Part shown: positions 18,401-26,952 of the stretch, one piece after another | How positions within the stretch are numbered: the stretch's first letter is position 1 | Layout: each line of letters begins with the position of its first letter | From: Oscillospiraceae bacterium | GTDB lineage: Bacteria; Bacillota; Clostridia; WRLR01 | Direction of reading: 5' to 3' | DNA: 64,000 bases | Assembly: GCA_009777515.1 (NCBI GenBank) | Contig: WRLR01000004.1 | Span: 1 to 64,000, forward strand | The notes under the pieces: model-generated | The model's database searches: none | What the model was told of the DNA's origin: nothing | What the model saw: only the letters and a program-made list of their open reading frames with translations | Made by a program: the position numbers and the translations under genes

Positions 18401-20644
18401 GACGGTTTCGTAATATACTCTGTATATTTTAACCGACAGCGATTTGCCGCCGACCGGTTTATCGATGTAGTCGTTATAATGTTTTGCCGTGCCGCTGTTG
18501 ATCCTGTCCAGCGTGATGGTATTTACATTGATCTTCAGCGTCGCGTCGGCGCCTGTGCGCGAGGCGTTGGCGCGGACGTCGATGTCGTTGACGAAGGCGC
18601 GTGCCCGCGCGGTATTAATGCCCATACCGGTTTGTGGCAAGTACGGCTGCACTTCGATCCCGATGTATTCCTCCCCCTGCGCGTTGGAATAGGGCTTAAT
18701 TTCCTGCGATATGGATATTTTGCCGTCGGCGTCGGTCGTGGCCGTGCCTGCGCCACTGTTGAGAAGGCTGCCGGAGGACACGTAGTAGCTCAAATCCAGA
18801 TCCGGTAGAGGGGTGCCTTCAAAGAACGCCGCCGAGGCCGTGAATGTGACCGTTTCGCCTGCGAACACCGCTTTTTTGTCTGCCGCGACGCTTATAGTAT
18901 ACGGCGGCTTTACGTATTCGCGCACAATAAAATATGTGCTGCTCAGCTCGACGTCGCCATGAAGAATGTTCAAGGTATAATAACCGGGGTCCAGGTTGGG
19001 CAGGGCTATCTCGCCAGAGTATATCCCGTCTTCGACTTGCACGGTCTGTTTTAACAATGGCGTTTCATTGCTGCTCCGGTAATAATAGCGAGACTCCAGC
19101 GTTGCCGTCACATAATTTATATCTTCCTTGTTTCTATAGTCCCGGTTCTGGACGAACCCAAAGAACGATACCGTGTCGTCGGCCCTGAACAGCGTCCTGT
19201 CTAGCTGCAGGGCCGTCCAATAGCTGGCGCTATCATTGCTGTTATATGAGCCTGAGCTGCTGCCGTAGTAGCTGTAGTAGCTGTAGTATTCGGTGTATTG
19301 GCTGTTCAGCCATATGCAGGCTTTGCCTCCGGTTGCGTCCATTATGTCCAGGCGCTCTTTTTCGCCCTGCGCCAGCGCCCTGTCAATGACAGCGACGCCG
19401 TTGGCGTTCGTCGTGTATGTTTTGCCGCCCTTGGCGTCGTGGACTTCGGCGCCGGCCGAGGCCTTGTTTGTCGTTATGTCGTTGACCCAAACGATGGCGC
19501 GGCTTTCGTCAGCCACGATATGCACGGGCAGGTCGGTGATTTGCACAATCATTTGGCTGCGGGATTCGCCGAGCGCGGCGTCGATCAGATAGAAGCCCTG
19601 CGAAAGCATGCCTGGGAGCGTCAGCGTCCGGTTTGCCCGGTCGTACCTGAACTTTGCGTTGAACTCCATCACATAAGCCATGCCGAATGTTTCAATGCGG
19701 TTGTAGAATTTGGCATAACTCGACCAATTCGGCGCTTTTACGAGCGTCTCTAAGGCTGCCAGCGCTTCTTCCGCGCTGCTGAACTTGTACACGCCTATTT
19801 TGGGGTCGGGCGCTGTGTCGGATCGGGCTAGTATCGAAAAGCCTATCGTCGGCGGTTCGATCGTCGGTAGCTCGGCATAATCATATTGGAAGCTGACGGT
19901 TTCCGTTGGCTGGAGCGGTTCATGCTCGATCTCCGCCTCGGTTTCAAAGGAGAACACATGGGCCTCCTGCAGAGCCTCGACCGTCGCTCCCTGCAGGGCC
20001 TCGCCCGTCGCCTCCAGCGAAAGGCCAGCCTTCAGCGTGACGGTATATACCGTTTGATACGCGAGCGCCTTGGGCATGAACACCGCCGTATCCCCGTGGT
20101 ACGCGAACGTGCCGTCCACATGCGGCGATATATTGAAATGGTCGTCAATCGGCCCATAGACTTCGACGGAAAACGTTATTTCAATGCCGCTGTCACAGGG
20201 GACGTTTGTCGCTTGGTTTCGCGGGTAATTGGACGTCACTTCGAATTTATAGGATGTCTGGAACGCCCATGTTATGTCGTCCATGCCGGCGCGCGATAGC
20301 CTGAACACATATATGGTGTTGTGCGACAGCATGGCGGATGGGATTATCAAAAACTCCCTGGCCGCCTTCTGCTCCACGGCTGGGGCGGGCTGGCCGTCAA
20401 TCGAAAGCGCCGCATAAATTTCTTCCGGCCCGGCGTCCTCCGGCGTCGTCAGCGTGAACGGGCTAGCCGCTTCGACCCCCGTTTTGCCGTATGCAAGCGG
20501 CGCGAGCGTGTACCCGCCTTTCGCGACGGGCGCAGGGGCGGGCGCCGCTGTGTCGGCGGAGGCGGGCGCCACCGCAGCATGCCCTGCGGGTACAAGGCCT
20601 ATCAGCAAGGAAAGCGACAACGTAAAAGCGACTAACTTTTTCAC
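15419..20644 (-). CDS. Alpha-2-macroglobulin-like surface protein B, no thioester
   Basis: 1,741 residues, a full-length paralogue of the next gene downstream, with the same domain order: signal peptide (KKLVAFTLSLSLLIGLVPAG, then AHAA-like cleavage), SbsA-like Ig domain (about 150-250), macroglobulin domains, A2M core near 1046 (TGADGIATYTFTLPDNITSW), thioester-type helical domain reading YGDRLEKLLACREANRL instead of CxEQ, and a C-terminal DUF11-like domain. I start at the GTG at 20644 because it opens the signal peptide; both paralogues share GAAAGGCTGGTA just upstream. It differs by a Pro/Asp/Gly repeat insert (DLPPDG-type units, DNA about 15955-16065) and a Tyr-rich C-terminal loop. Export and cell-surface location are likely. 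Confidence 0.82.
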   Translation of the reverse strand: MKKLVAFTLSLSLLIGLVPAGHAAVAPASADTAAPAPAPVAKGGYTLAPLAYGKTGVEAASPFTLTTPEDAGPEEIYAALSIDGQPAPAVEQKAAREFLIIPSAMLSHNTIYVFRLSRAGMDDITWAFQTSYKFEVTSNYPRNQATNVPCDSGIEITFSVEVYGPIDDHFNISPHVDGTFAYHGDTAVFMPKALAYQTVYTVTLKAGLSLEATGEALQGATVEALQEAHVFSFETEAEIEHEPLQPTETVSFQYDYAELPTIEPPTIGFSILARSDTAPDPKIGVYKFSSAEEALAALETLVKAPNWSSYAKFYNRIETFGMAYVMEFNAKFRYDRANRTLTLPGMLSQGFYLIDAALGESRSQMIVQITDLPVHIVADESRAIVWVNDITTNKASAGAEVHDAKGGKTYTTNANGVAVIDRALAQGEKERLDIMDATGGKACIWLNSQYTEYYSYYSYYGSSSGSYNSNDSASYWTALQLDRTLFRADDTVSFFGFVQNRDYRNKEDINYVTATLESRYYYRSSNETPLLKQTVQVEDGIYSGEIALPNLDPGYYTLNILHGDVELSSTYFIVREYVKPPYTISVAADKKAVFAGETVTFTASAAFFEGTPLPDLDLSYYVSSGSLLNSGAGTATTDADGKISISQEIKPYSNAQGEEYIGIEVQPYLPQTGMGINTARARAFVNDIDVRANASRTGADATLKINVNTITLDRINSGTAKHYNDYIDKPVGGKSLSVKIYRVYYETVPDGEYYDYYEKKVVPSYKYVRETELIDSFTMLTDKDGAANRNFSVPDVKWESYYAEISCTDSNGKDINITEYIGRDYSSYYRNAATNDYYLSGANDSYSIGEPVAITLMRGADAVAGGNVLFVALQRGIQGWQAGRNTYSATFARKHVPNLTIRAYYFNGYKYETGGGMSQTIYYNYSQSGLTLTADADKESYKPGDTCTVTINARDKDGLAVPAAINISVVDEALFALWNYNVDTLSSLYSKVDAGPVFESATHRLYTPKGRWPDSYIVYDEDVPMLGYINDSYAQEFNTYERKNFKDTAIFETLRTGADGIATYTFTLPDNITSWRLTASGISDDLYAGNSVRSIIVSNPMFINYTLNSEFLVGDRPVIGVNAYGTSLDGGETVEYEVWDEGAPDIVYRAGGSAFERVNIPLWEMAEEGANALVIKATASNGASDSLVHAFAVYKTYREVDAADYRDVEAGIALSGGSGGLTRITFTDRGRGQFLWELISLRRVYGDRLEKLLACREANRLLAEYFPDLILYGGNEDVDSKQYQQDDGGLSILPFGYSDLEATVKLMPYVMDEINGFELKNYLYDIYENSYSENKMAALYGLAMLREPVLLELDSYAMLDALPVSDATYIALGYLALGEAEKAAMLYDSRVAPKLQRLEPYYRVDEGSDNIKILAATSAAAALATKLDRPEKEGLYQYCVNFHAADARIDMDSSIEKLAYIKHEIAKKHDSVGAVTYALFGDERTIELSDGRSHTLTIPSQSIGELEILGVAGDVGAVVSYKAPMTYDEPSGGDLSPDGDLPSDGDLPPGVDLPPDGNLPLETGITIRRNYYKELKPDVTAGSRAGGRQRGGDEPAGGRAPEEASTVFNQGDLVRVELQIAYSATAVDGTYSVTDYLPSGLMFAGDPVKIKTPRVIDLDYDYYDYFGYSYGYFGYYGYSKNEGQKVSFYDYNDQPGGEAATYYYYARVVSPGTYKAEGAFVQSLAALEYSAAGEDATIIID

Positions 20645-20961
20645 GATACATACCAGCCTTTCAAATAAACTTAAAATTTCATGATAATATATGTAAGTAT
20701 ATGACAAAAGCAAAGCCATGTTAAGCGATTTAATGAATAAATACCTATTTTTATACATTAAATAATATTGTTCTAGGCATACCGAGATCAATAACCATAC
20801 GCCCCGCCCGGTTGCATTTTTACGTATTTTTATTTTGCCTTTCCTTTACAAAATATGATTATTAGCGTAATCTTATGTTGCGGATACTATCGGAAATATA
20901 GAGGGTTAAGCAGGTGGACGCCCCATGGGCGAAGCCTGTTGTGGGGGTGATGGAGAGTCAA

Positions 20962-21720
20962 ATGGAAATATTCCCATCGGTAGATATCAGAGGCGGCAAA
21001 GTGGTTAGGCTGACGGAAGGCAGTTTTAACCAAATGCGCGTGTATAGCGACTCGCCCGAGGGCGCCGCAGAAAAGTTCGTCGGCGAGGGCGCGCGCAACC
21101 TGCATGTCGTCGATTTGGACGGGGCGCTGGAGGGCAAGCCTGTCAACTACAGCGCCATCCGCAAGCTGTGCATGAACGGCGGGCTGTTTGTACAGGTAGG
21201 CGGCGGCATACGCGACATGGCTCGGATCGATAACTATTTGTCTCACGACGCCGGGCGCGTCATCCTCGGAACGGTCGCCGTCAAAAACTTCTCGTTTGTG
21301 GAAGAGGCGGTCAAAAGGTTCGGGGACAAGATTGCCGTCGGGGTCGACGCGCGCGACGGGCAGGTGGCCGTGTCCGCGTGGAGGGATGTGACGGACGTAG
21401 ACTCCGTCGAGTTTTGCAAAAGGCTGAAGGACGTTGGCGTTTCAACCGTTATATATACCGACATAGCCAGGGACGGCCGCCTCAGCGGTACCAACCTGGA
21501 AATTTACCGCAGCCTCGGCTCGCTGGCCCCGCTGAACATCGTGGCTTCGGGCGGCATTAGCTTTGAGCGGGAGATAGCCGAGTTGTTGGCCATCGGGACG
21601 TACGGGGCGATATTGGGGAAGGCGCTGTACGAAGGGAAACTGTCGCTTGCACGCGCCATAGCCATCGCCGACGGCGCTATCAGTTTGGACGAGAACGAAA
21701 CGCTGGCGCCAATGCCATGA
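20962..21720 (+). CDS. hisA: HisA isomerase (ProFAR isomerase)
   Basis: 252 residues, a TIM-barrel enzyme that isomerises N'-(5'-phosphoribosyl)formimino-AICAR ribonucleotide in histidine synthesis. Seen: MEIFPSVDIRGGKVVRL with catalytic D8, the phosphate loop QVGGGIRDM, catalytic D129 in VGVDARDG, TDIARDG and the second phosphate loop ASGGIS. The start at 20962 is preceded by GGAG six bases away; upstream in-frame ATGs at 20950 and 20914 lack this. It is separated from hisDCB by the A2M genes and lies on the other strand, but a histidinol phosphatase gene follows. The D-R-x-G features fit HisA rather than HisF. Confidence 0.95.
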   Translation: MEIFPSVDIRGGKVVRLTEGSFNQMRVYSDSPEGAAEKFVGEGARNLHVVDLDGALEGKPVNYSAIRKLCMNGGLFVQVGGGIRDMARIDNYLSHDAGRVILGTVAVKNFSFVEEAVKRFGDKIAVGVDARDGQVAVSAWRDVTDVDSVEFCKRLKDVGVSTVIYTDIARDGRLSGTNLEIYRSLGSLAPLNIVASGGISFEREIAELLAIGTYGAILGKALYEGKLSLARAIAIADGAISLDENETLAPMP

Positions 21721-21754
21721 CATCATGCAGGTAAGCGCGCAGCGCCGGCCATCT

Positions 21755-21876
21755 ATATAAAAGACCATGCACAAACTGCGCACAAATAGTCATGAAAACA
21801 GCAATGGCAATGACAAGCTTTAATCCTATACGCTTGTCCTCGCGCCACAGTTCTGCCCTTTTTGTTATATTTCACG
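21755..21876 (+). repeat. 122-bp dispersed repeat, copy A (inverted relative to 59.1 kb)
   Basis: This 122-base segment, from ATATAAAAGACCATGC to GTTATATTTCACG, is present again on the opposite strand at 59077-59198 with the same length and about six mismatches by eye (roughly 95% identity). It lies between hisA and the histidinol phosphatase. A short frame starting MKTAMAMTSFNPIRL crosses both copies but diverges after the repeat. No transposase or clear terminal inverted repeat is seen. Confidence 0.9.
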
Positions 21877-21904
21877 TTAAAACACGGAGGCATTCAAGGA
21901 GCCG

Positions 21905-22807
21905 TTGGTTTTATCTAATTTCCACACGCATACGGTTTTATGCGACGGCAAGAGCACAGCGCAGGAGCACATCGACGCTGCGCTCGCGCTGGGTTTCCGT
22001 TCACTGGGTTTTTCCGGGCATGGGTATGTGCCGTACGAAGGGCTGTACTGCGGGATGACGCCGGATGATATGCGCAAGTACAGGGACACAGTTGACGGGC
22101 TTAAGGCCCGGTACGCCGGGCGCCTGGACATCTACGTTGGCCTTGAGAACGATTCGGTCAACATGTTCCCGGCGGACGGATACGACTATACCATAGGGTC
22201 GGTGCATTGCATTGTACGCGGCGGCAGGTACTACAGCGTTGACTCGTATGAATCGATTACCGCGCAAGCTGTCGCTGACGAGTTTGGCGGCGACGGCCTC
22301 GCTTACGCGGCTGCGTATTATGACGCGGTGCTGGAGTTTGCTTCGGTAAAACGCGCGGATATACTCGGACACATCGATTTGGTGCGGCGGTTCAACACAG
22401 CGGGGGGCGTCGGCGGCAGTAGCGGCGGAGGCAGCAGCAGCGGCGGCGGCGGTAGTAGCGGCGGTGGCGGCAGCAGCGTCGGCGGCAGGTTCCGCTTTTT
22501 CGACGATACCGTCCCAGAGTATCGGCGCGCCGCGTTAGCTGCCCTGGAGCGCGCGGTCCGCTCGGGCTACATCATCGAGCTGAACACGTCCCCCATTTTA
22601 AAAGGCATATCGGACGAGAATTACCCGGCCAACTTTTTGCTGGAAGCGGCGCGGGACATAGGCGCCCGCATTATGGTCAACTCCGACGCCCATTTTGCGG
22701 ACAAGCTGAACTACGCGTTTGACAAAGCCGAAGCGCTTTTGCAACGGCTGGGGTTCCGGGAGCGCTGGGAATTAGCCCCAAGCGGCTTCGAACCGGTGGA
22801 AATATAA
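21905..22807 (+). CDS. hisJ: Histidinol-phosphatase, PHP family (HisJ/HisK type)
   Basis: 300 residues. It likely removes phosphate from L-histidinol phosphate. The PHP metal site is visible: HTH near residue 7-9 (SNFHTHTVLCDGKS), SGHG (38-40), GLENDSV, SVHCIV (H101), DILGHIDLVRRF (H156) and the terminal NSDAH. The start is a TTG at 21905 with AAGGAG at good spacing. Residues 166-194 are a Gly/Ser-only insert (DNA 22400-22486) between the sixth and seventh conserved blocks, absent from typical family members and probably an exposed loop. It follows hisA and supplies the one step between hisC and hisD that the minus-strand operon lacks. Confidence 0.88.
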   Translation: MVLSNFHTHTVLCDGKSTAQEHIDAALALGFRSLGFSGHGYVPYEGLYCGMTPDDMRKYRDTVDGLKARYAGRLDIYVGLENDSVNMFPADGYDYTIGSVHCIVRGGRYYSVDSYESITAQAVADEFGGDGLAYAAAYYDAVLEFASVKRADILGHIDLVRRFNTAGGVGGSSGGGSSSGGGGSSGGGGSSVGGRFRFFDDTVPEYRRAALAALERAVRSGYIIELNTSPILKGISDENYPANFLLEAARDIGARIMVNSDAHFADKLNYAFDKAEALLQRLGFRERWELAPSGFEPVEI

Positions 22808-22835
22808 AAATAAATTGGGAAGGATATGCGATGAT

Positions 22836-23600
22836 ATGGTCTTAGGCGCACAGATGTACAATGTCAGGCAGTTCACGCAGACGGAGGGGGATCTGGACAT
22901 CAGCCTGAAAAAGGTCGCAGAAATTGGGTACACGACCGTCCAGATATCCGGGATTGGCGGCGGCATCCCCGCCGAACGCGTGCGCGCGCTCTGCGACAAG
23001 CACGGGCTGGCGGTCGTGCTGACGCACATGAACGCGGATCGGATAATTTACGACACGGACGCAGTCATCAGGGAAAACGAAATTATGGGCTGCGACTACA
23101 TCGGCATCGGCATGATGCCGGAGCGCTACCGTTGCGACGCTTGGCTGGAACGCTTCCCGGCCGACTATTTGCCGGCCGCTCGCAAAATCGCCGCCGCCGG
23201 CAAGCAGTTCATGTACCACAACCACGAGTTCGAATTTTGTAAAATTAACGGCAAGCGCGTCATGGATTTTTTGATGGAGAGCTTTTCGCCCTCCGAGATG
23301 GGCTTCACCATTGACACGTACTGGGTGCAGGCGGGCGGCGGGGACGTTTGCGACTGGATCGCCAAGCTGCGGGGCCGCATACCGTGCGTGCATTTGAAAG
23401 ACATGGACGTGCTACCGGACCGCAAGGCCGTCATGGTCCCCATCATGGAAGGCAACCTCAATTTCCCGAAGATACTGGACGCCCTGAAGGCCGACGGCGG
23501 GGTAAAATATTTGTTGTACGAGCAGGATCACTGCGCGGAGAGCCCATTTATATGTTTTGAAAAAACCTATAAAAACCTATCGGCGCTGGGCTACAGGTGA
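22836..23600 (+). CDS. Sugar phosphate isomerase/epimerase (xylose-isomerase-like TIM barrel)
   Basis: 254 residues of the AP-endonuclease-2/xylose-isomerase-like family: LKKVAEIGYTTVQISGIGG at the N-terminus, metal-site candidates in YHNHEFEF, TIDTYWVQAGGGDV, CVHLKDMD and LYEQDHC. Such proteins isomerise or epimerise sugars and inositols. The start is taken at the Met at 22836 (MVLGAQMYNVR), behind a GGGAAGGA stretch; a TTG at 22815 is possible. It is 28 bases after hisJ and 50 before an oxidoreductase of a family that often works with such isomerases, so a joint role in sugar or polyol catabolism is likely, substrate unknown. Confidence 0.85.
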   Translation: MVLGAQMYNVRQFTQTEGDLDISLKKVAEIGYTTVQISGIGGGIPAERVRALCDKHGLAVVLTHMNADRIIYDTDAVIRENEIMGCDYIGIGMMPERYRCDAWLERFPADYLPAARKIAAAGKQFMYHNHEFEFCKINGKRVMDFLMESFSPSEMGFTIDTYWVQAGGGDVCDWIAKLRGRIPCVHLKDMDVLPDRKAVMVPIMEGNLNFPKILDALKADGGVKYLLYEQDHCAESPFICFEKTYKNLSALGYR

Positions 23601-23650
23601 TTTAATATAAATTCGAAAGGAGCGCCGGGGTAGCGAACCGGCGATTAAAA

Positions 23651-24823
23651 ATGGATCAGAAGAAAAAAGTAAGACTGGGGATCATCGGCTACGGGAACAT
23701 GGGGACTGGGCACACCAAGTACATGATGGCGGGGGAGTCGCCCGAGATTGATCTCGTCGCCATCGCGGATCTGCGCGAGGAGCGGCGGGAGGTCGCGCGC
23801 GCCGATACAGCCGGGTCCGTGAAAATCATGTCGTCCGGCGACGAGCTGATAGGTAGCGGGCTGTGCGACGCGGTGCTCATCGCGGTCCCGCACTACGATC
23901 ACCCGCCGTTTGCCATAAAAGCTTTTGATAAAGGGCTGCACGTCATGTGCGAGAAGCCGGCGGGCGTGTATACGAAACAGGTGCGCGAGATGAACAAGGC
24001 CGCCAAGGAGCATCCCGACCTCGCGTTCGGCATGATGTTCAACACGAGGACGAACAGCGTCTATATCAAGATGCGCGAGCTGGTCGCGGGCGGGTCGCTG
24101 GGCGCCATCAAGCGCGTCAACTGGATCATAACAAGCTGGTACCGCACGCAGAGCTACTATGACTCCGGCGCATGGCGCGCCACATGGGACGGCGAGGGCG
24201 GCGGCGTGCTGCTCAACCAGTGCCCGCACAACCTCGACTTGATACAGTGGATTTGCGGCATGCCGACGGCGGTGCGCGCGTTCTGCCACAACGGGAAATG
24301 GCACGACATCGAGGTGGAGGACGATGTGACGGCGTACCTGGAGTACGCCAACGGGGCGACCGGCGTGTTCGTGACGACGACGGCGGACGCGCCCGGCACT
24401 GACCGCTTTGAGGTGACGCTGGACCGGGGCAAGCTGGTTTGCGAGGACAGCAAGCTTATACTGTACAAGCTCGACATCAGCGAGCGCGAGTTTTGCAAGA
24501 CGGCGAAGGGCGGGTTCGACAAGCCGCCGATGACAGTTTCGGAAGTCGAGACGGACGGCCTGTACCCGCAGCACAAGGCTGTAATGAACGCGTTCGCCGG
24601 GCGGATACTGCGCGGCGAGGCTCTTGTGGCCGACGGTTCCGAGGGGCTGAACGGGCTGACGCTTTCAAATGCCATGCACCTGTCAAGCTGGCTGGACAAG
24701 AAGATCGACATCCCGTTCGACGAGGACCTTTTCCTTAGCGAGCTGACCCGGCGCAGGGAAACCAGCCGCGCGAAAAAGAGCGTGACGGCGACGACATTCG
24801 ATTCATCGAAAAGCTATCAATGA
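23651..24823 (+). CDS. Gfo/Idh/MocA-family NAD(P)-dependent oxidoreductase
   Basis: 390 residues. N-terminal Rossmann domain (about 1-130) with GIIGYGNMGTGHTKYM and the catalytic-type lysine in MCEKPAGVY, then the C-terminal alpha/beta substrate domain (about 135-340) containing GGGVLLNQCPHNLDLIQW, where the H/D are typical active-site residues. Members oxidise sugars, inositols or sugar derivatives. It follows the isomerase gene and ends with a hairpin, so hisJ-isomerase-oxidoreductase may be one transcript. The extreme C-terminus is Ser/Thr/Lys rich. Confidence 0.9.
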   Translation: MDQKKKVRLGIIGYGNMGTGHTKYMMAGESPEIDLVAIADLREERREVARADTAGSVKIMSSGDELIGSGLCDAVLIAVPHYDHPPFAIKAFDKGLHVMCEKPAGVYTKQVREMNKAAKEHPDLAFGMMFNTRTNSVYIKMRELVAGGSLGAIKRVNWIITSWYRTQSYYDSGAWRATWDGEGGGVLLNQCPHNLDLIQWICGMPTAVRAFCHNGKWHDIEVEDDVTAYLEYANGATGVFVTTTADAPGTDRFEVTLDRGKLVCEDSKLILYKLDISEREFCKTAKGGFDKPPMTVSEVETDGLYPQHKAVMNAFAGRILRGEALVADGSEGLNGLTLSNAMHLSSWLDKKIDIPFDEDLFLSELTRRRETSRAKKSVTATTFDSSKSYQ

Positions 24824-24881
24824 CCACAACCGGCGTAAAATTCATTTATTAACGGATATTTATTGTTGGATATTTACAGAT

Positions 24882-24908
24882 GAGACGCCTTAGCGCATAA
24901 GGCGTCTC
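24882..24908. terminator. Hairpin between convergent genes, probable terminator
   Basis: GAGACGCCTTA, five-base loop, TAAGGCGTCTC: an 11-bp perfect stem between the oxidoreductase (plus strand) and the DUF6171 gene (minus strand). Flanking T runs are short and interrupted, so termination efficiency is uncertain; it could serve both directions. Confidence 0.6.
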
Positions 24909-24924
24909 GGATTATTTATAGATA

Positions 24925-25218
24925 TTACCAAATTTTCGCGCTTTTTGCGCATGTTGCGTTCTGCTTGGCGGCGCGGGCTTCTACGAAGCAGCCGCACTGG
25001 CGGCACGTGCCGTTGATCAGCTCGTCGCACTGCGCACATATTAAGAGGCGGCGCCGGTATTCGTCCGGCGCCGCTTTGGTATGCTCGGGCAATGCCATGA
25101 TATATTCCTGCACTGTTTGGTAGAGCTGCTTATCCGTAAGCTCTGACAGCAGACAACGCTTACAGAATACAGGTTTTTGATCCGAGGTATAGTCGGCGGC
25201 GCGGAGGCTGCTGTTCAC
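24925..25218 (-). CDS. Small cysteine-rich DUF6171-type protein
   Basis: 97 residues. Cysteines come as CKRC, CAQC and CRQCGC plus one near the end, with the closing block [22 protein letters not shown]; this pattern suggests bound zinc and fits DUF6171, a family of unknown function common in Clostridia. I start at the GTG at 25218, whose last two bases are shared with the stop of the arabinofuranosidase (GTGA), a coupling also seen at the kinase near 57059; an earlier GTG at 25248 is possible. It is the last gene of a minus-strand pair. Confidence 0.65.
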   Translation of the reverse strand: MNSSLRAADYTSDQKPVFCKRCLLSELTDKQLYQTVQEYIMALPEHTKAAPDEYRRRLLICAQCDELINGTCRQCGCFVEARAAKQNATCAKSAKIW

Positions 25219-26717
25219 AGCTTCAGCGATATCGCCGCGACGGAGCACGCGGGCAGCGTGAAGCGGATGTTTGCGCAGTTGCCGGCGCCGACGCTTGTTG
25301 CTTCAATCCCTTCCAAGGATTTTATCGTCACTTTGTCCGGGCTGTCAAAATCGTTCATCGCGTTAATTGCGCCCATCAGAACCTTGCCGCATATGTTTTC
25401 AGGCGGCAGGGCCTTGCCAACGCCGATAAGTTCGCAGTCAATGGAAGCGTTTTCTGTGGCGGACGTATTCGTGATGGTGGCCGTCAGCGTGCCGCCTTTT
25501 ATCGAAGCGGTCGCCGACAGGCGCGGCACTTTCGCGTCGCCCGCGCCGACTTCGTCGCTCTCAATCCAGTGGCTGACCGCCGTCGCGTCCTGGTGCTCCT
25601 TGTAGAGGTCGAACACATGATATGTCGGCGTGAGGATGGTTTTGTCGCCCTCGGTCAAAATAACGGACTGCAGCACGTTGACGGTCTGCGCGATGTTGGC
25701 CATCACGACCCTGTCCGCGTGCGCGTTGAATATGTCGAACGTGAGCGCGGCCAGCACCGCGTCGCGCATCGTGTTCTGCTGGTAAAGGAAGCCTGGGTTG
25801 GTGCCGGGCTCGACATTGTACCACGCGCCCCACTCGTCAACTATCACGCCCACGCGGTGCTCTTGATCATATTTGTCCATAACGCCAAGATGCCTGCTGA
25901 TAAGCTCCTCCATGCGCAGCCCCTTTTGCAGCGTCATGTAGTACGCATCCTCGCCGAAGTCCGTGGCGCTCCCCTTGTCCCTCCAGTCGAACGGTACCGT
26001 GTAGTAATGCAGGGATATCGCGTCCATATAGCGCGTAGCATTTGCCATAACCTTGTCGGTCCAGTCGTAGTCGAACGAGTTGGCGCCGCAGGCGATCTTG
26101 TATATCTTGTTGCCGCCGTAGCTGCGTAGGTATGTTTGGTAGCGCCTGTACTGGTCTGCGTAGAACTCGGGGCGCATGTTACCGCCGCATCCCCAGTTCT
26201 CGTTGCCCACGCAGAAATATTTTAACTTCCATGGGTCCGCGCGCCCGTTCTGCTTGCGCAGCTCGGACATGGGCGAGAGGCCGTCGCCCGTCATGTACTC
26301 GACCCACTCGCTCATCTCCCGCACCGTCCCGCTGCCGAGGTTGCCGTTCACATACGGCTCGCAACCGATCTGCTCGCACAGCTCCATGAACTCGTGTGTG
26401 CCGAAGCTGTTGTCCTCGGTGACGCCGCCCCAGTGGGTGTTGACCATGCGCTTGCGTGCGCCGGCCGGGCCGATGCCGTCCATCCAGTGGTACTCGTCCG
26501 CGAAGCAGCCGCCCGGCCAGCGCAGCACGGGCGCGCGGATGTGCCGGAGCGCGTCCACGGCGGCGGCGCGCATGCCCGCCTTGTTTGGTATGTCGGAGCC
26601 CTCCCCGACGTACAGGCCGCCATAGATGCACCTGCCCAGGTGTTCCGAGAAATGGCCGTAGATGTTTTTGTTGATAACGCTCTTGGCGTCGCTTGTGTTG
26701 ATCACCAGCTTTTTCAT
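25215..26717 (-). CDS. abfA: Alpha-L-arabinofuranosidase, glycoside hydrolase family 51
   Basis: 500 residues with no signal peptide, so cytoplasmic, releasing arabinose from imported arabino-oligosaccharides. The N-terminus [20 protein letters not shown] and [14 protein letters not shown] are GH51 hallmarks. The acid/base Glu is in [10 protein letters not shown] (E173) and the nucleophile in IVDEWGAWY (E295), the retaining pair of clan GH-A. The C-terminal part after about residue 370 is the beta-sandwich domain. I start at the Met at 26717 ([10 protein letters not shown]), preceded by a GGGGG stretch; the longer frame to 26939 runs through a tRNA gene. It overlaps the downstream DUF6171 gene. 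Confidence 0.95.
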   Translation of the reverse strand: MKKLVINTSDAKSVINKNIYGHFSEHLGRCIYGGLYVGEGSDIPNKAGMRAAAVDALRHIRAPVLRWPGGCFADEYHWMDGIGPAGARKRMVNTHWGGVTEDNSFGTHEFMELCEQIGCEPYVNGNLGSGTVREMSEWVEYMTGDGLSPMSELRKQNGRADPWKLKYFCVGNENWGCGGNMRPEFYADQYRRYQTYLRSYGGNKIYKIACGANSFDYDWTDKVMANATRYMDAISLHYYTVPFDWRDKGSATDFGEDAYYMTLQKGLRMEELISRHLGVMDKYDQEHRVGVIVDEWGAWYNVEPGTNPGFLYQQNTMRDAVLAALTFDIFNAHADRVVMANIAQTVNVLQSVILTEGDKTILTPTYHVFDLYKEHQDATAVSHWIESDEVGAGDAKVPRLSATASIKGGTLTATITNTSATENASIDCELIGVGKALPPENICGKVLMGAINAMNDFDSPDKVTIKSLEGIEATSVGAGNCANIRFTLPACSVAAISLKL

Positions 26718-26814
26718 ACAAGCCCCCGTTATTAATAGTTTTGCGTTGCGCCCGTCTAATACCTGGAATATATGGAAAATGGCTCCCGGGAATCCCCGAA
26801 AGCCATTAACAGTA

Positions 26815-26888
26815 CGCGCCCGGCAGAGATCGAATCCACAACCTTCTGGTCCGTAGCCAGACGCTCTATCCAATTGAGCTACGGGCGC
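26815..26888 (-). tRNA. tRNA-Arg (anticodon ACG)
   Basis: On the minus strand a 74-base cloverleaf: acceptor GCGCCCG / CGGGCGC, D-arm with AGCTCAATTGGATAGAGC, anticodon loop CTACGGA giving anticodon ACG (arginine CGN codons), T-loop TTCGATC, discriminator G. CCA is not encoded. It sits between the arabinofuranosidase and the hybrid kinase, both also on the minus strand. Confidence 0.95.
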
Positions 26889-26952
26889 AAACTGCCCCAC
26901 GGCAGCCTCCTGCCGCACGACGTACACATTATACAGCAAGCTATTGTAACAA

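Noticed and set aside
10132-20644. Toxin or polymorphic-toxin cluster reading of the two giant genes
   Set aside because: Domain order (signal, SbsA-like Ig, macroglobulin core, helical domain) is A2M-like and no toxin domain or immunity gene is seen.
21792-22058. 88-codon frame beginning MKTAMAMTSFNPIRL
   Set aside because: Its first part is the 122-bp repeat and its second half overlaps hisJ out of frame; the two repeat copies diverge in protein after the repeat ends.
26718-26939. N-terminal extension of the arabinofuranosidase
   Set aside because: The open frame runs through the tRNA-Arg gene and has no domain; GH51 starts at [10 protein letters not shown].
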